Source: Nemertoderma westbladi (Eukaryota > Xenacoelomorpha > Nemertodermatida > Nemertodermatidae). From it: a stretch of DNA of 57,550 bases. The translations under genes were made by a program, and so were the position numbers. The stretch covers positions 1-57,550 of the forward strand of contig JAUCBJ010001862.1 of assembly GCA_032718475.1 (NCBI GenBank), given 5' to 3'. Below, in pieces: positions 11,886-22,984 of this stretch. The notes beneath the pieces were generated by a model. The model had not been told where the DNA came from and did no database searches. It saw only the letters and a list, made by a program, of their open reading frames with translations. The number at the start of each line of letters is the position of its first letter. The stretch's first letter is position 1.

Positions 11886-12253
11886 TTTTACTTTATTGCC
11901 TTAATCTGCTAAGGTCGTAATCTATTTATCATATAATTACAAAATAATATTGTAATTTGCTATCTTAAATATGGTCAATTGCTGTCAATCTATTTTTATT
12001 TTTTTTTAATTATGTTAATCTTCCATATTTTATACATTATGCATTATTATACATTATTATTACATTATTATTATCTCATATATTTTACTCGATTTTACAG
12101 TACCAGTACCAGTATCTTTATTTTATTCCTACCTGGTTGTCAGTCACCTACGTTTACTTTCATTATCGATTTATGGGTGCTAAAAGTGGATACTTTCCTC
12201 ATCACCCTTTAAACTATTAAACTAAACTATTAAATAATAGGTCACGGATAACC

Positions 12254-12272
12254 ACCCCCCCCCCCCCCCCCC
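12254..12272. repeat. Poly-C tract flanking a TTAA element
   Basis: About 19 C immediately outside the left TTAA of the element at 12277-13859. Confidence 0.8.
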
Positions 12273-12276
12273 TTAA

Positions 12277-13859
12277 CCCTATCAGTACCGGGCTATAAAA
12301 TGTTGTACAAATACCGGGGGGGAGGGGTCATATTGACCACCCCTCCCCCCCCCCCCTCCCTCTAAAATCTACAAACTTTTACGAAAACGTCTGATTTTTT
12401 GTTTGTTCTTAGGTATCACTAGTCAGGATCCGACCGAAAAAAAAATTTTCGAAAAAATGTACTGGGGTGGTTATATTGCAGCACCAAAATTACAAGTAGT
12501 GGACAATTTTCAGAAAATTTGAAAGTTACATTTTTCGTCTAATTATTTTTCAATACAGGTTTTCTGGGGCGCAAAATACATTGGAAAATATTTAAAAATG
12601 ATATGATTACTATAAATGGCTGTTTAGTCCTCTCTGCGTAGGAAAAAAATGAAAAAAACAAGTAACCAGCACTTTTCAGTTAGAACACAAAATTTTTAAT
12701 TCACTTATACGATGCTATAAATTCACATTTTCAGGTTTTCTAGGGCGCTGATTCTAATGGAATACATTTCTAAATTGCCCCATCATTGCTACTTGTATTT
12801 TTCGGCGTAATTTGGCAAATTTTGGTGCTAGGACCAAATTTCGTACCCATCACCAAAGAGTACAAGTTTGTGATGTCCAGTGCTGTTTTTATTGATTCCA
12901 TCGGATTCAGGACCCTCATAAACCCGCATAACGCAATAAACAAGATGATACTATCTACTGATCAATTTGCTTATTTTCCAAAATTTGGTGCTGGCACAAC
13001 AATTTTCACCCACCGGCGAAAAATACAAGTTTGAAAACTCTTATGAAATTTTTACTGATTCCATTAAATTCAGAACCCTCACAAACCCATATAACGCAAG
13101 AAACAAGGTGACACAATCAATTTATATATTAGATGGTTTTCAAAATTTGGTGCTAGCACCACATTTTGCACCCACTTCCGAAAAATACAAGTTTGAGATG
13201 CCTAGTTCGAAAATTATATAGTCCATTCAATTCAGAATAGCCATAAACCTCTAAAACGCAAGAAATAAATTGTCACAAACAATTTTATCAATTGAATGGA
13301 TTTTCAAAATTTCGTGCAGCACCAAAATTTGCACCCACCACCGTAAAATACAAGTTTGATACGCTTGGTGCAACTCGTATTTATTTCATCGAAATCAGAA
13401 CCCCAAAAAACCCAATTGCCTAAAAAACAAGTTTCACACAATCAATTTACAAAATTGACATATTTCAAATTTTGGTGCTGGCACCAAAAATTGGCACCCG
13501 CCGAAAAAAACAAGTTTGAAATTTCTAAATCAATTTATATGCATTCCATCCAATTGCCAACACCAAAAAACCGGTGTAAATCAAAAATAAAGATGTTACA
13601 ATTCATATTTAATGAAATGTAATTTTCAAAAAACGTCTCAAAAAAAGTACCAAAAGTAGGGTTAAAAAATGGTGCTATAACTCGAAAACTACCAAATATT
13701 TTTGAAAACGGTTTACTGTAATAGAAGCAAGGAATGTGCAATAGATTTTTAGGAAAAGTCATAAAATTTCAGATTCCCAACTGCGTTTGTTTCAGAATTA
13801 TAATAAAAAAACCACTGGGGGGCTCATATTGACCCCCCCCCCCCCCGGGTTTAATAGGG
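12277..13859. mobile_element. Non-autonomous piggyBac-like element, TTAA target duplication
   Basis: TTAA stands at both borders (12273-12276 and 13860-13863). The termini are inverted: the left reads CCCTATCAGTACCGGG and the right, reverse-complemented, CCCTATTAAACCCGGG, followed on both sides by G-rich runs and a GGTCA-TTGACC type palindrome. TTAA duplication and a CCCT start fit piggyBac-superfamily ends. The interior (1583 bp) has no transposase and is built mainly of tandem repeats. Confidence 0.65.
12810..13600. repeat. ~160-bp diverged tandem repeats inside the TTAA element
   Basis: About five units each contain an AAATTTGGTGCT-GCACCA hairpin-like phrase, then CACCCACC, then AAATACAAGTTTGA, then a TTCAGAACCCTCATAAACCC type segment. 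Starts lie near 12815, 12983, 13143, 13305 and 13465. Short open frames across them are by-products of the repetition. Confidence 0.65.
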
Positions 13860-13863
13860 TTAA

Positions 13864-14634
13864 GGTTGTCTAAGAAGGACAGAACATTCTCAGCAAGAAT
13901 GACTTTCCTAAAGTATTCACCATCCCATGACTGTCCCTGATATTTGATGACATGCATCATCCTACGAGCTGTAAACATTATAAAAAACCCAGCACACTCT
14001 GGACGGTTAAGCATCTGATGAATGCGGAACTCATCATCAATATCCTCCAATCGCATGGACCAATTTATGTCATTCTGATGGTTTGGTTTACCCACTGTCC
14101 AAACAAAGAACTCCTCACTGCAGGCAACATGCATAAAGTCCACCTCATCCCACAGACAAACAACCACGTTACAAAATGTAAGCCCATCCTCACGGTTTAG
14201 TTCGGTAAACAGCGGACGTTTAACAATGTGAAAGGGTTTACACCCTTGCCTTTGGAGTTCCTTATGGATGGAGCCAATAATTTTCACTTTGCTACGATTA
14301 AGAAGGATTTCTTTTTGGATGGCCCACACTGATTTCTTAGAGCGGCCTGCACAGCACAGTGCACACACAGTAAGAAAATCCTTAGACTCTTGTGATAGAG
14401 AAAATGGTCTTCCAGTTATTTTCACCTTCCCGTAATTTCTGTTGATCTCGATTCCAGTTTCGCTTCAATAAATCTTCACTACCAGGTACGCATTATCTTC
14501 TCCGCGATCCACTTCCTTGATATTTGCACACCATTTGCCACAGAATCACGAGCCTCTCTAAAAGTAACAGCTCTCATCCTGTCAATCATACGTTTTTCTT
14601 CAGAGTCATGGAAGATTGCACTGGAACTTGTCAT
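13864..14634 (-). pseudogene. Tc1/mariner-like transposase remnant, C-terminus missing
   Basis: On the minus strand an ATG at 14634 starts a typical N-terminal helix-turn-helix region (MTSSSAIFHDSEEKR, then WIAEKIMR). After frameshifts around 14450-14490 it continues through a second DNA-binding part (GRPFSLSQESKDFL, SVWAIQKEIL) into the start of the catalytic domain (LFTELNREDGLTFC, VACSEEFFVWT, FTARRMMHVIK, WDGEYFRKVIL). Where the family has a catalytic Asp in SDE, this copy has SEE. The frame ends exactly at the TTAA border of the neighbouring element; the downstream catalytic residues are absent. It is dead. Confidence 0.65.
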
Positions 14635-14639
14635 TTTAA

Positions 14640-15270
14640 TTACTTCTGTTAGGCCTATTTCAGTTAAATTACCAAAGAAACACTAATACCGGTAACTGAA
14701 TACTCTAATATATTGCAATACAGCAAAGGTCACGGCAGAAATAACTGTTTAAACAGGGCTGCAACCTGCAAAGTTGACTATTAACGCTGGATAAATTATA
14801 TTTTATTTAAATGTGATTAAATCAAAAATATTGAAAAGTAAGATAGGTTTAAAGAATAGCCTATAATTTTTGCAGCTGCTGTTGCTGTTCGCTAGAAGTA
14901 TGATCGAATTTTACATGATTGTGACTTAGATTCGTATCAGTATCTTATTCAATATCGATACCGGTACCATCTGGCTGGATACTCAACGAATTCATACTAA
15001 ACTTAGGAAAAATTTGGCAGTGGAAAGACAAATGAGCTGCAACGGAATCGATAGTACTTTTACTATCGATAATAGTAATAATATTTGAATAAACAAATCA
15101 CGAATACATGGCGGTATTAGCCTTTACCAACCTTTAATTATACTTTACGAAAATTCGACTGACACTAACTAGTTACTGTAGCAGGCCTACTGTAATTGTA
15201 GTAGTACAATTAGTTGCTTTATGTTTTGATATTTCCATCATTGTTTAATTATTTATGAATGTTATTTCTG
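14640..15270 (+). other. Intron DNA upstream of domain exon 2, no gene seen
   Basis: AT-rich sequence with repeated short phrases (ATCGATA, GTACTTTTACTATCGAT). No ORF or element end is recognisable. Confidence 0.4.
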
Positions 15271-15273
15271 CAG

Positions 15274-15699
15274 AGTTCCCTATAGGCGCGTACGAGTTTA
15301 AGGTGAAAAAATTCGAAAGCAAGAAGTTTGGTCCAAATGCCGCTGAAGACTCGTGTTCACATTCACAAGAAATAAATGTGGAATATGAGCAGAGAGATCG
15401 GAAATTGCGTGTTATGATCGACAAATCGGACTACTGCACACAAACCATTACCACCATATCTCAAGCGGTCGCCAGCACCGATCTCTGTTTTGTTGATCGT
15501 GATGGCAACAGTATACATTTCAATACCTGGAAAGGCCATACTAATTGTGAAAACAATGATAAAATAAAATGTACCGAGAAAGTTGTTGTTGACGACAAGA
15601 ATAAGCTGCCTATTGCGAAATTACAGATTGGGGATACAGGAAATGACGATGAGATCATGTACAGCGAGGCTGTCAGTGACATAGTCTGTCATAAGTTCG
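15274..15699 (+). CDS. Exon 3: six-cysteine secreted domain, copy 2
   Basis: TTTCTGCAG precedes the exon and G|GTAAGT follows; length (426 nt) and phases (1-1) are identical to exon 2. The encoded domain keeps all landmarks (KKFGP, EDSCSH, CTQTITT, CFVDRDG, KCTEK, LPIAKLQIGDTG, SEAVSDIVC). Differences from copy 1 concentrate in the first third (for example YEQRDRKLRVMIDKS), where the other copies have DAEVR. It continues the signal-peptide gene in frame. Confidence 0.75.
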
Positions 15700-15750
15700 G
15701 TAAGTTCAGTTATCAGTACCAGGTTAATATTTCCTAGACACCAAAATTGG

Positions 15751-16027
15751 CCCATGTGAAGAATACCAGACTTTTTGCCGTTATATTTCACTTTGCAGTT
15801 ACCACCATGTGAAGAATACCAGGTTTTAACCAAACACAACCGAAGGGCTTAATCTAACCAAAACAATAAATGAATTAGTATATGTACAGGTCATAAGACA
15901 GAAATAAGCACTATAAAACAAATAAAGATAAACTTAATAAAGATAAATTAAAAAAAATAAAAATTCCATATAAAATTCCAATAAAAAGTCGACCGAAAAG
16001 TGAAATCCTGGTATTCTTCACATGGGC
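15751..16027 (+). mobile_element. 277-bp MITE, copy A, 19-bp TIRs
   Basis: It begins CCCATGTGAAGAATACCAG and ends with its exact reverse complement. No coding capacity. A second copy of the whole unit lies in opposite orientation at 16304-16593. No obvious target duplication longer than 2 bp is seen. Confidence 0.75.
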
Positions 16028-16303
16028 GGTATAATTCTACTAATTTTCATTTTTTCGCTACATGATTTACTACTGTAATAAATAGAGACGATTCTGGCAA
16101 TGGCTTAGTTTGCTGGTGTACTATGATTATTCTCAAAAAAAACAAAACTGTAGTGTGGATTACAAACATATTATCCTTATTATAAGCAGATAGACTTGGT
16201 AAAGGGAAACAAATTAAAATGGTAACCACAATCATAAAATCTTGTTAACTACAGTACAGTAGATACAATTTCACATTATTTAACAAAAATATAAATTTTG
16301 GCG

Positions 16304-16593
16304 CCCATGTGAAGAATACCAGGATTTCACTTTTCGGTCGACTTTTTATTGGAATTTTATATATGAAGATTTTTCATTTTTTTTTAATTTATCTTTATTA
16401 AGTGTTTTATAGCGCTTATTTCGGTCGTATAACCTGTACATCTACTAATTCGTTTATTGTTTTGGTTAGATTCAGCCCTTCTGTAACCTGTGTTTTTGGT
16501 GAAAACCTGGTATTCTTCACATTATATTCTTCACGTTATATTTCACTGCGAAGTGAAATATAACGGCAGAAAGTCTGGTATTCTTCACATGGG
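16304..16593 (-). mobile_element. 290-bp MITE, copy B, inverted relative to copy A
   Basis: The same 19-bp termini and interior as copy A, reversed. It retains a perfect 14-bp hairpin (16534-16547 and 16552-16565) with a 4-nt GCGA loop that copy A has partly lost. The spacer of about 276 bp between the copies is unrelated. Confidence 0.75.
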
Positions 16594-17094
16594 CCGGTTA
16601 TTGAAAGGTAGATTAAGTTTATAATAAAAAGAGAAAGTTTTTTAAATAAATCATGTCAACAAATCATTAATCATAATTCTGGCTTTTAATTAGCATCAGT
16701 TTATCCTATTGTCAATTTGTTTTCCTTGATATTTATTTACTAATGAATCGAAACGTCAGCTGTATTTATTCTCATTACAATAAAGGCATAAATTATAGTA
16801 AAATATTAATCATTTCAATTTTAATTAGTCAAGCGAGTAAAGTAAAAAACCTTATTTAGGCATGTTAAGCAGTAGGTTCCACAATTTAATAAGCAATCAA
16901 GACCTAGACAGTTGCATGCAATCAGGTATCAGCTAATCATAACAATGATGGTGATGTCGATTATGTCCGTTTTCGAAGTTGGAGACAACACTGGTGAATG
17001 TTTGCCTTGCGTGAATTACTGGAGTTTTTCAATTGATTGGTCCAGGTGCACTCAAGTGACTGCTCCAGAAGTCGAGGAAATCCTGCCATAGTAC

Positions 17095-17900
17095 CTAACT
17101 GATCTAGACTTTGCTGATGACTTAGGGGTACTCTCAGAATCACTAGAGGGAGCCCAACGGCTCCTCAGCTCATTAGAACATGCTGCTTCTAGTGTTAGTC
17201 TTTTTATTAACTCCAGAAAGACCAAAATTTTGACAGTATATATATATATGAGCATAAGCTCAAAAGATGGTATGCTTGAGCATGTGGATGACTTCTGTTA
17301 CCTGGGATCATGGATCCGGAAGTCAGGTGAGGACCTTCGAATACGTAAGGGAAAGGCATGGGCAGCCTTGAATAGGCTTTCCAGGATTTGGAAGTCACCG
17401 AGAATTAATCGGAAACTGAAGGTCCGATTATTTAGAGCAGCAGTAGTTCCAGAACTCCTCTATGGGAGTCCATGATGGGCTCTAACTGCTGAGGACACCA
17501 AATCTCTGGATGGCACATTCACAAGAATGCTACGCCGGGTTCGTTGTGTCAAGTACAATGCACACATCTCCAACGAGACACTATATAACATTGGAGGTGT
17601 CTCATTGGTTCCCCAAAGCTTGACACTAGAACAAAATCGCCTCCGCTTTGCAGGACATTGCTTTCGCCGTGAGGACCAGCAGGTGCATAATCTTGTACTT
17701 TGGCAGCCTCATGGAGTGAATAAGCATGGTGGACAGCCCATGACTTTCTTGAGACGCATCTTAAAGGACAATGGCCTTGAAGATGCGGATGATCTAGCAA
17801 ATGTCATGTGTGATAGGGAGTTGTGGCGGTGCAATTTTGTCGATAAGCCGGCACAGCATTCCTAAAAATGCAGCTGCAATGCAGCATGCCGATCCTAGTA
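17095..17900 (+). pseudogene. RTE retrotransposon 3' fragment (RT C-terminal half)
   Basis: Starts near the RT box DLDFADDLGVL and runs to the ORF end and a (TAG)n tail at about 17895. It has DDFCYLGSWI, RAAVVPELLYG, LRFAGHCFRRED and LVLWQPHG. The frame from 17230 is continuous to 17865 except for a TGA at 17473-17475. Sequence differs from the 8.4-kb copy but is close to the fragment at 43530-43992, so two RTE subfamilies are present. Confidence 0.75.
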
Positions 17901-18620
17901 GTAGTAGTAGTAGTAAGCGACTGCTCTTGGTTCACAACTACAGGACCTCATTAGACAATCACTGCGCATTGATATCGATGATCATCCTAATCGATGATCT
18001 TCCTCCTAATGCTTATGCCTCCGATCATTTAACCCCTTTCCATTCATCCCTCCTTCGCTCCGCTACCTCGCTAAAGAAAAAGCGAATTGTCCATGCGGCC
18101 TTCTCGTACAATGGCAACATATTCGTTCTCCTTGGAAGAGATTCCGACCCTATTCCGATCATCGACCACAGTTATATCGATGGTATCGAGTCCAACCCCA
18201 AACCTAACAGTGATGTCCTACATGGACACAATCTGCAGAAAGACAGATATTAACCTCGCAACTCCACGGATCGCACCACCAGATACCGATACCAAGGTAA
18301 TCTACGTGATCTATCATCTCGTTCTGCCACAGATTAAGCTGGCACAACTTGAAATTCGTGACAATCAAACTGCTTTTTTACCAAAGTTTCCAAGCATCTG
18401 GATGACATGGATATTGCTGTATGTTTACATCGAAAACCAATTCCAATGCAGCACGCATCAGCACTCAACAGGAAGAGAGTATCTTTCTGCTTGAAGCTCT
18501 TGGCAACAAAATCAACTTCAATGAACAGATTGACCGCCAATTTCACTCACAAAATCTCGTCATCTTCGACTAAGTAAGGATCCCAGTCTCAATGGTGCCA
18601 CTACTGACAAGGAGAAGATC
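17900..18620 (+). other. Degenerate repeat DNA, no gene recognised
   Basis: Two overlapping open frames (17801-18253 and 18087-18494) show no family motifs. Position just upstream of an endonuclease fragment (19230) hints at decayed LINE sequence, but nothing firm supports this. Confidence 0.3.
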
Positions 18621-18767
18621 TTTTGAGTTATGAGTGTTTCGATCCCGGATTATCAGACATCCTGTCTAAGGCGCTAATGTACTGTACAAGCAAGCAAACA
18701 GTCGGCCGAAGCCGGAGGCGACCCGAAGGCTCCTCTTTCGATGGCTGCTACCCGAGGGTAGGGGTGG

Positions 18768-18920
18768 GCGCTACTCCTATCCCAAGATTTGCTCCCAGTT
18801 ATTTAACTGGTACTCATTTTATCGACCCCAGTGGATGAAAGGCTGAGTGGACCCTGGCGGGGCTGAACCTACAACCATTAGATTGCAGGCCCGGCGCTCA
18901 ACCAACTGAGCTACCCCGCC
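18768..18920 (-). mobile_element. tRNA-derived SINE
   Basis: On the minus strand the head reads like a tRNA: GGCGGGGTAGCTCAGTTGG (acceptor, A box, D arm) then GGTTCAGCCCC (B box, T arm) about 40 nt later. It is followed by a non-tRNA body. The anticodon arm does not fold properly, so this is a SINE head and not a working tRNA gene. Confidence 0.6.
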
Positions 18921-19229
18921 TTAATGCCTTAATGTACTGTACACGCCAGATATTGCTTACCCTGAGTAAGAATGCACCAAAGCAAAGTGAAATTCTCCCA
19001 AAGCAAGCTCGGTCAAAGCAAGCTCTGTAAAAGCAAGCTTGGTCGAAGAAATTTAGAAAGTTTACATTAAAAGCGATATCCAACCAGGGCTGCGAAAAGA
19101 ATATGCTCGTCTCCGAGAGATCGAACGAAACCTCTGAGAAGAGCAAACCCGAGAACTTTGGTCACAAATTATATTCGGATTTAAAGACAAGGTCTTCTAC
19201 AGGGACAATTTTGTCATCGCATGTTTCAA

Positions 19230-19610
19230 CCCGGTTTTTTAAATAGACACCATTCGCACCCAGTTTTTAATGAACTACATATTTGTTCTTGGAATTCTGC
19301 TGCAATTCTGAAGTTACTGGACACCAAGGCAGTGTAGCAATTCTGGTTGCTAGCCATTTTTATCAAACTCTGTCAACCATGTGCTGTGCAGTATTGCCAT
19401 GAGCTGATCTGGATTGGTTTTCAGCACTTTCCAACTATTCTATTAGGCACTGTACCACCTACATACTCCACAAGACTCATGCTACAATGATCCTACAATA
19501 TTGCTAATATCCAGGCTTCTATACTGAGTTACACTGACTGTCCCGATATGCAGTTCATCTTGATTGGTGATTTAAATGCGAGACTAGGTGACTTATCTAT
19601 AAATAAAGTT
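19230..19610 (+). pseudogene. LINE endonuclease domain fragment
   Basis: Across frames one reads WIGF, LLGTVPPTYS, NIANIQASIL and FILIGDLNARLGDL, the GDLNAR box of apurinic-type endonucleases in non-LTR elements. No RT follows before the MITE at 19667. It is truncated and frameshifted. Confidence 0.5.
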
Positions 19611-19666
19611 ATTTAGCCAATATTTCAACCAATATTCCATACCAGAGGATGTAGGAAGCAATGTTA

Positions 19667-19974
19667 AGGCCCGTTCACATCCAACGGAATGGTACACCGC
19701 ATGGTGTGCCGCAGGGCCATCGGTACACCGCTGACTGTGAACGACCCAACAGGTAGTTGTGCGCTAAACCGCGCGGTTTACCGCAGCCCATTTAAACAAT
19801 GTTAAAACAATTAATGTAATTTCCTGTTGAATTCACAGTCAACAGATAAGACAATCAGTTACTGCAACGGTAATGTTGGGTGTGAACAGGCTCCGGTTAG
19901 TGTACCGCTGGCTTACCGCTTCAATAACCGCTAGACTACTTTACCATTCACCACCGTTGGATGTGAATGGGACT
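19667..19974. mobile_element. 308-bp MITE with TTA target duplication (PIF/Harbinger-like)
   Basis: TTA flanks both ends (19664-19666, 19975-19977). The left end AGGCCCGTTCACATCCAACG and the right end, reverse-complemented, AGTCCCATTCACATCCAACG differ at 2 positions in 20. A 3-bp TWA duplication with such ends is the mark of PIF/Harbinger MITEs. There is no ORF. Confidence 0.7.
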
Positions 19975-20159
19975 TTAGCCAGGAGATGGTGTAACAACCC
20001 ATCTCAGGGGAATGGGGCTAGCTAACACAGGGCAAAGGGGACATGGGATCATAGGAGTGGAATATAAGCCGACCAATGGGAGGGCCACAGCTGGTGGTTA
20101 CAAGATGTATCATAATGTACCATAACATATATTTAATTCGCCATCACCCACCCCACAAT

Positions 20160-20490
20160 CTGGCGGGCATCCAAATCAGCTAAATTACGTTATGATGCGA
20201 ATGCACGTGGAACAAAGGTCTTGGTACAGAATCCAAGATCCAAACGATGGTCGAGAGTTGGAATAGTGATAGATCGTGGAGAGAAACGTGATTATCATAT
20301 CAAGTTTCCATCCGGCCGAGTCCTGCGGCATAATCGCCGATTATTGCGTCCCCAGAAGGATAATTCTGAAATAATAACTCCATACATTGCAATACAAACT
20401 TTGGGACCACTCCAAAAAAATAAAGTCCCTAAATCAATTCTTCGGCGGAGTGTCAGAGCAAGAAAACCTGTCGTGCGTTTTTCTATTTGA
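20160..20490 (+). pseudogene. Ty3/Gypsy integrase C-terminal fragment
   Basis: The frame reads LRYDANARGTKVLVQN, then KRWSRVGIV, YHIKFPSGRVLRHNRRLLRP. This resembles the small barrel-like C-terminal integrase domain of Ty3-type elements (G-x-VLV-x-N, then GR-x-x-RNRR-x-LRP). It ends naturally at 20488-20490. No catalytic core, RT or LTR is found nearby, so it is an isolated fragment. Confidence 0.6.
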
Positions 20491-20734
20491 AATAATTATT
20501 AATAATATCAACAATTTTTTTTTTAATAAAAAAAAATTTTTTAAAAAGGGAGATGATGGGTTATGGTTTGTACTGTAGAGGGATCTAAGTCGTACTATAT
20601 ACTTCATGTTACTGGTGTGTACTGTTTTAGGTAGATACGGTTTGTGCTGTTACGTTTGTGCTGTTTAGTTATCAGTCAGGACCTGAGTTCGTATTAATAG
20701 AATCCTGTAAACAGTTTGTTACACGAAGTTGGGA

Positions 20735-21235
20735 CTTCGCGCAGCACGAAGTTGGCAGAGCCTTAGCGAATTGACACTGTTAGGGGGTAGGTCAATTTAT
20801 GCAAATAGTCACGTTGGCCCTCTAGCGGCAGACTGGAGAACTGCAGATGGATTCGCCTCCTTTGAAAGTCACAGCTAATGGTCTAATACATATCTGCCAA
20901 GTTTCAGCTTAAACGGATTAAAAGCAAAGAAATGGGAGGGCATTTAATGTTTAGACATGTGGCCCTCTAGCGGGAGACCATTGCACTGATGGTGTCTGAA
21001 AGTCTCTCAAAAATCTCAACTTTTGCTCATATTGATACCTACAAATTTTCAACTTGGCAGCTTTAAATCCGACAAAGTTATTAGCATGTCAAAATTGTAA
21101 CGACGACGACAACGACGACGACGACAACGACGACGACGACGACGACGACAACTATTTGCATAAATTGACCCACCCCCTAACAGTGTCAATTCGCTAAGGC
21201 TCCGCCAACTTCGTGGCTCGCCCCACAATTGATCA
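20735..21235. mobile_element. Non-autonomous element with ~60-bp terminal inverted repeats
   Basis: The left arm (from about 20745, CACGAAGTTGGCAGAGCCTT through TTGACACTGTTAGGGGGT and ATTTATGCAAATAGT) is repeated inverted at 21150-21220 with few mismatches. Inside lie two CCCTCTAGCG-GAGAC type phrases and a (GAC)n microsatellite near 21100. The CTTCGTGGCTCGCCCCACA outer phrase also occurs alone at 4917, and CCCTCTAGCGGCAGA recurs inverted in the 234-bp satellite at 49.7 and 55 kb. Confidence 0.7.
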
Positions 21236-21514
21236 TTTTACAATATGGCTGGTATGCAACAACACAACAAGATGTAGGACTGTGTAATACATTCCTCCTA
21301 ATTTTCCACATATATACTGTCATCATGTGACGACTGGTTCAGTTGGCAATTTTATTGATGTAGTAGTTACATAGTTTTCCACCGTCACCCGCTATAAAAG
21401 TAAATTTTCTTCGGCCGCTAGGCCAGGGATTACGCGTACTCATTTAGCTACCACTTAAGGATGCAAGGCAGAGAGAGATGCGCCCTGGCTGGTCCCTTTA
21501 AAGCATTCGTGCCG

Positions 21515-21600
21515 AAACGAAAACTGCCCTGGCCCATGTGAGGATCGAACCCACGACCTACGGGAGATGTGAATTCAATGCGACCACTACACCAAGGTGG
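21515..21600 (-). mobile_element. tRNA-derived SINE fragment
   Basis: The minus strand shows a tRNA-like head (TCCACCTTGGTGTAGTGGTC, then GGGTTCGATCC as B box) followed by GGCCAGGGCAGTTTTCGTTT. The same body plus B box appears at 55375-55452, so it is a dispersed family. Confidence 0.55.
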
Positions 21601-22116
21601 AACCCTTGGAACCGCTATATTATACTGTTATACCAATTGTGCTGTGTTATCTACTTATTAATATCAGAGGCTCAATATCAAACATCACGTAATAAATAAG
21701 ATTCTCTTTTATTCCATCTGGCACCACCAGCCCCAGTTATTAACAACGCGGCAACGCGTAGGAAACGTGAAGCTACAACTAGAGATTTACCCAGTTGGGA
21801 TACCATTGACAACTCGGATCCTGTCACAGACCATCCATGTCAGTAACATAGTACAAGGAGTATGCTTATACAGCATTCTTCCGCCCGTTGTGCTACCGGT
21901 AGGTGTCTGTGCTGGTTCATGTAGACTTAGAAATCAGACATTATTATATGGTAGTATAATTATACCTATTTATTTTCATTCACTGCGTGCCACATGCACG
22001 CAACACAATCACTTTTCATATATTTGGGGTAATGGCCCCCTAAATGTTATTCCATCATGGGTTTTACGGTAATGATTTTATTACACGTTTGTACGTTTAT
22101 AATTTTATTCCTAAAG

Positions 22117-22523
22117 ATACGGTCACTATAAAGACAGAATTTGTAAGCGAGAAGTTGGGACCACATGGACCTGAAGATACGTGTAAACATGACATACCGG
22201 TGAATTACGAGATGAGTGATGCAGAAGTACGCGATATTATAGACAAGTCTTACAGCTGCACCCAAACCATTACAACCTCAACTGTAGAAGTCCTCATTGA
22301 CCGTATGAATTGTTTTGCTGATCGCAATGGCGTCCAGGTTGATTTTGATGACTACGACACTGCACACTGCAGCAACAGTGGTTCCAAATGTCTCACTACC
22401 ATTGTTGTTGAAGACAAGTGGTTGCTACCTATTACGAAATTAATGGTTGGGGACACGGGTGACGCCGGCGAGATGTTCTACGACGAGACTGTCAGTGACA
22501 TAGTCTGCAAAGTAGCAAGTTAG
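22117..22523 (+). CDS. Exon 4 (terminal): six-cysteine secreted domain, copy 3
   Basis: The acceptor TTCCTAAAG precedes 22117 and the exon enters in phase 1, continuing the frame from exon 3. It encodes EKLGPHGPEDTCKH, DAEVRDIIDKS, CTQTITT, CFADRNG, KCLTTIVVEDK, LLPITKLMVGDTG and VSDIVC, then KVAS and TAG. Its coding length (407 nt) equals that of the other terminal exon at 44380, and both end C-x-V-x-S-stop, so this is a genuine terminal exon. It is more diverged from copies 1 and 2 than they are from each other. Confidence 0.75.
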
Positions 22524-22595
22524 TTTGTTTAATATCGCATGTTCAATTTCATTGAGATTCTTAAAGTAGTTATTAAGTAAGATTGTTTAGAATTA

Positions 22596-22601
22596 AATAA
22601 A
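22596..22601 (+). terminator. Polyadenylation signal AATAAA
   Basis: AATAAA lies 73 nt after the stop codon of the exon ending at 22523, a normal position for the 3' end of this gene. Confidence 0.5.
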
Positions 22602-22984
22602 ATTGTAATTAGTAAGTTCTTTGACCCCAGCGAAGGTCCTGTACATTGTACAACCCGTTATCGAGTACCATTTAACCCAATAGGAACGCCAATCCTGCAT
22701 GATAGATAATGAATAAATAATTAAATTTAGAACGGATCCGCTAAATTAGATTACATATTATATTATTAAATCAAGTTGAAATTCTTGATTCTTGACAAGT
22801 CAAATTATATTAAATCAGATTACATATATTGTAAATTACATGTTAAATAACGAGATGCGGGAACTAAAGACTGGAAAATTACCTTAGAAGTTTGAAGAAA
22901 GTAACGACTCGTTTGCATCAGCAGGAACTAAAGAAGCGGGAAATGTCTTCCTGGCCTCTAGTATTTATTACATATACTAATTAC

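Noticed and set aside
11979-12212. 77-residue Tyr/Phe-rich ORF
   Set aside because: AT-rich DNA translation without start context or family features.
18768-18920. Functional tRNA gene on the minus strand
   Set aside because: A and B boxes are good but the anticodon arm and acceptor pairing fail, and a SINE body follows.
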